A stretch of 64,000 nt of DNA from Brevipalpus yothersi. Lineage: Eukaryota > Arthropoda > Arachnida > Trombidiformes > Tenuipalpidae. The notes beneath the pieces are model-generated. The model saw nothing but the letters and a program-made list of their open reading frames with translations, was not told the origin of the DNA and searched no databases. Shown in pieces: positions 60,350 to 64,000 of this stretch. A program made the position numbers and the translations under genes. Positions within the stretch are counted from its first letter, which is position 1, and every line of letters begins with the position of its first letter. The DNA lies in the NCBI GenBank assembly GCA_003956705.1, contig QZCP01000790.1:1-64000 (forward strand), written 5' to 3'.

Positions 60350-60499
60350 AATGATTATGATTACAATTGAAGATGCTGAGCGAAGAAAAGAGATGATGGA
60401 AGAGAGAAGGGGTTGAGGGAGAGAAAGATGAAGAGTGATGAGGATGTAAAAGTGAAGGCGGATGAAGAAAAGATTGAGAATAATGAGAAAGAGAAAACT

Positions 60500-60571
60500 T
60501 GCCCAGTTTGAGGGCTCGATAGGAAAGAAAAACTGCGGCCAAGCCTGGAGGATGCCCTTTCACCGGGACAA
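60500..60571. other. GC-rich exon-like island
   Basis: About 70 bp, roughly half G+C, in strongly AT-rich surroundings. Plus-strand reading: an acceptor-like CTTGCCCAG, then 22 open codons (FEGSIGKKNC ... MPFHRDK) ending at AAG|GTAGTT. The minus strand is open too (LVPVKGHPPGLAAVFLSYRA). Strand and identity are undecided; it could be a conserved small exon or a non-coding RNA element. Confidence 0.3.
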
Positions 60572-60734
60572 GGTAGTTACAAAGTGTATGAGTATGGTGT
60601 GTGTATGGGCACATGAATGTATCATGAATGAAGAAATGAATGGAAGGCATGATGCCGGAAGAGAGATAGATAGAAAAAAATGTTTCCTCCAAAAAAGCGA
60701 AATATTTTCAGATGATGATTATGGGATAGTTTGA

Positions 60735-63700
60735 GGCCAAGCATCGGCCAGTATGTATACATGATATTTGTTAAACCGATGACGGCTGGCCTTATGGTGT
60801 GGGAGAGAGAATTTTGAGATGAATATCATACTGTGAAAAAAGGTATATATGATATATGTTCTGGAAAGAGAATGTTCTGGGCTTCATGAATTCAGGAAAT
60901 TTTTTTCTCTTTTCGGTGATCTATCATCATTGGCTGACATTTTGTTCCCATATTTTTCGAAAAATATTTCGTCTATCTCTATCTATCCCATCCTTTTAGC
61001 TAATTCTTTCACATATATATCAAATCAGATGGTTGAGGGAAAGAATTTCTTTTCGTTCATGTATCAAAAAAATTTTTCTCAAACTTTCATGAATAAAATG
61101 TGTCAATTTTGGTGAATTTTTCTCCCAAGATGAACTCATAATGATAATCAAATCTTATGTGTTAAGTTAACATTTATTTAAAAGTGTTAAAATGATTCTT
61201 TTTATTCCATCAAAATGGCGGCTTGATTAACTACATTATTAGGACAGTATAGCATGAAAATTTAATTAGATTAGTTACAGTTGTACACCTGATGATACGG
61301 ATTTTAAGCTTCATTACCACTTAGTAGCTTATCTTTTTGGAACTTTTTCTTTTTCTCTGATTAACTTTGGGTGAGTATAATTTCCGTTCCAATATCAAGA
61401 TAACACACGCTTAATGAACCTTAGTTTGGTCATCAATAAGGATGATGCTTTTTTTGTGTATATATTTATATCATACTGTCAGTTGAGTTAGTTAACTTTT
61501 GAATTGATCTCCATGAACTTCATCAAGAGATCAAGAAAAGATTCATTTCTGTTTATCTGTTTCAATTATCAGTAGAACGAAGAGCAAAAGCTTCTCCTCC
61601 ATCAGCAAGCTGTTTCCTTAACAGATATTTCTTTATCACCGAAAAAATGGTTCCTAAAATTGTGTTCCTCTCAGAATACAAATTAGATTGTTTTCTGGAA
61701 GTAATGATTTTTCTTTCTCTCCTCAAAGAAAATTGTTCATATTGAAACAGACCTTTTTTTCCGTTGCTGATAATGATTGTGTGTGTGGAAGTGTGTTTTA
61801 TGAGTAAAATATTTCAAGTATTTTCTTAACAGAAACTGTTGAAAAGTGGTCTAAACTGTCGACACTATCATTATATAAGTACATGATTTCACACTTATTA
61901 TTCTTCCTTCTGGAATTCTTTTTCCCATATATATATACACACATGTACATATACATTTAGTCTGTCGATTATTGTATTCCTTACTTTCTTTTCACCAACC
62001 AGCCAACGGACCACCATCAAAGAGATTACTTAAAAGGCATAAAAGCTTAATGATAATGGCCTCAACATGATCTTCATCATGTCCTTTGGATTATCTTCTT
62101 CCGTACTTTTTTTTTATTCTCTTCACTTTTTTATTCCTTCTGACTTCACGTTCTCTATTACATTTTCATCATCGCCTCAAGCTAAACGATTTAACCAGTA
62201 ACAATCATTCTAACTGCCACTAGCACAGCTGATATACATTTATATGTGTGTATCTATTGTACTCAGTTTACCTGGTAAAGATAATCAAAGAAAGAGAGAA
62301 GATAGTAGAAAAAAAAGTAGGAAGACAAACGCCGGAAACAAAGTTTTTTTCTTAACATATAAGCACTTACATTGGCACGTTAGCGGTTTGCATAATACAT
62401 TTAAGTTACAATGTAAATGTATATTTTCATTGTTGTTGTTGCTGTGGTGGCGAATTTTTACATACATACATTTATACACATATTCTATAGAGAGACTGAT
62501 TATCATGAAAGTTACATCAATTTTTGGTAAATGCTTTGGAACTTTTGTGAAGGGCCTAGGTCAAACGTGGTGGTGGGACATACAAAAATGGACCAAAATT
62601 GTTCCATTTTCTCTGAATTGAATACAGTTCTGAGTACCGTTAGCTTCTCTCTGACCCTTCCCCATTCATGATGGAATAGAGAGAGGGGCTTTTAATTTCT
62701 CAACTCATTTGTCTAGATAACCCTTATGAATGGGCCCTGCCGGTCCTCCTCATTTAATAAAACCATTTAAAAAATCTCAAACAATTCCATTTTAACAGAT
62801 TTCATTTGAACACACAAGGTGAACATATTTCATCATGTGGAAGAGACACACACATTCATAAAAATTCTTGTCATTCTCTCAAATCGTCTGGATACACATC
62901 TCTGCTCATTTGACACATTCACCATGACCTAACATATACACACATACCAAGTATCATGAAGTAGAGAAAAATAAAGAAAATATGAATCTTTCCATAACCG
63001 TTTAACCTCCATTTTTTTAACCATCTTAACTGGAATTTTCAAATATTGCTTTTCTTTCCCTTTCGAAAGCGGAAGAGAGAGAGAGGAAGATAATATCATT
63101 TATACATATACTTTGAAAATTTAGATGACAGAAAATAACATGTAATATGTTAAAAGTGGCAAACTTTAAATGGACAAAAATGATCTTCTCGTACACTGTG
63201 ATCATCATTAACATGATGTCGTGGGCTGAAACGTTTGATTTTTTGTTATTCTTTTTATGGTTAAATGAATTTTCCGCATCACTAGCTGGGATGCTGGGAG
63301 AATATCGTTCTTCTTTTTGCTGTTGTTCATCATAGATTTCAGAACTTTTCGTCTTCTTCTTTTTCTTTAAGCCTCCATCTTTATCTCCATCAGTATATAT
63401 ATATATAAATACACATAAAAATTTTCCTCTCTCCTCCTCATGATAAATACGCTGAGTGGCATCATTACTAATTGCAATTCATATTTATTACTCAACCAGT
63501 GAGACTCCGATCACTTAACACTTCCTCAGGCCAAAATGAACTGTTTTTTGATGACCATTTCACAAGATTTTTCGATTCCTCATTCATCAGATAGTAGCTT
63601 TTGGAAAATCTTGTTTCTCAACACCACCATCATCATCCGGATACATCATCTCAACATGATGTCACTTTATTATCTAGCGAATGGCTTTTTTTTTGGGAGA

Positions 63701-64000
63701 AAATTTTTTCTTTTTTAAGGAGCCACTTTTCATCCTCCACTATCTACATGATTTCTGGCCAGATAGTCTGTGTTCCTCTCTTTTATTTTTTGAACTACTT
63801 TCAAATATTCGATAGCAGATCAACTTTTCTCAACTATCAGCTTAATTCATTGACACTTCACCCATAGGCATGGCCATAACTGTCCATGAATTATGAGATT
63901 TTGATATTCTTCGATAGAAAATATATAAATATAAATTTCGTAATAGATAGGAAGACGGGATATCTGATGAGCTAATGCTATATATGAGAAAGAAAAAGAG
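60735..64000. other. Non-coding AT-rich tail of the window
   Basis: About 3.3 kb without a supported gene. Open frames at 60849-61115, 62244-62621 and near 63600 have no domains and poor coding character. Short AT and CA repeats are scattered through it. It may be intron or flank of a gene continuing beyond the window. Confidence 0.5.

Noticed and set aside
60730..60810. Imperfect inverted repeat (GGCCAAGCATCGGCCAG / CCGATGACGGCTGGCC)
   Set aside because: Pairing is broken and the arms do not align well enough to support a hairpin or a mobile-element end.
62244..62621. 125-codon plus-strand frame
   Set aside because: No domain, codon use like the surrounding non-coding DNA, no splice partners.

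Overview
The window is a gene-dense piece of an AT-rich arthropod nuclear genome. The spliced genes use GT/AG introns, many only 69-140 bp. (GA)n/(TC)n microsatellites recur, and both assembly gaps (16861-16877 and 53631-53966) lie inside (GA)n tracts. The gene content (lysosomal-type hexosaminidase, otoferlin-type ferlin, DNA polymerase eta, mitochondrial Lon) is animal. The compact introns and a private expansion of ionotropic-receptor-like genes suggest a small arthropod; an acariform mite is my best guess, by inference only.

Layout. 1-9121: intergenic DNA, then a plus-strand GH20 beta-N-acetylhexosaminidase in eight visible exons, lacking only its signal-peptide exon. 9343-15567: a minus-strand otoferlin-type ferlin in six exons (1745 aa), convergent with the hexosaminidase and apparently without the C2A domain. 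15568-19013: non-coding, rich in simple repeats. 19014-43636: twelve plus-strand, single-exon genes of one family (409-459 aa when intact), 0.4-1.2 kb apart, each with the layout of an ionotropic glutamate receptor core (half ligand lobe, M1, pore loop, M3, second half lobe, M4). Eleven are open; the second is broken by a dinucleotide slip in an (AG)6 tract. 44171-45985: DNA polymerase eta in three exons. 46061-48862: mitochondrial Lon protease, intronless, minus strand, tail to tail with polymerase eta. 49497-51959: a four-exon IQ-motif protein, minus strand. 51960-64000: mostly non-coding, with a candidate first exon of a secreted protein at 56256 and several unrecognised exon-like stretches between 57.7 and 60.6 kb.

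The receptor array is the most notable part. All twelve members keep six cysteines and two N-glycosylation sequons, which implies a folded, lumen-exposed ligand domain, yet none shows a signal peptide. The first five members and the last seven form two sequence groups in array order, as expected from serial tandem duplication. The second and third members also share a nearly identical tract that looks like gene conversion. Their role is inferred from fold only: divergent ionotropic receptors are chemosensory in arthropods. The housekeeping genes on either side show no functional link to the array.
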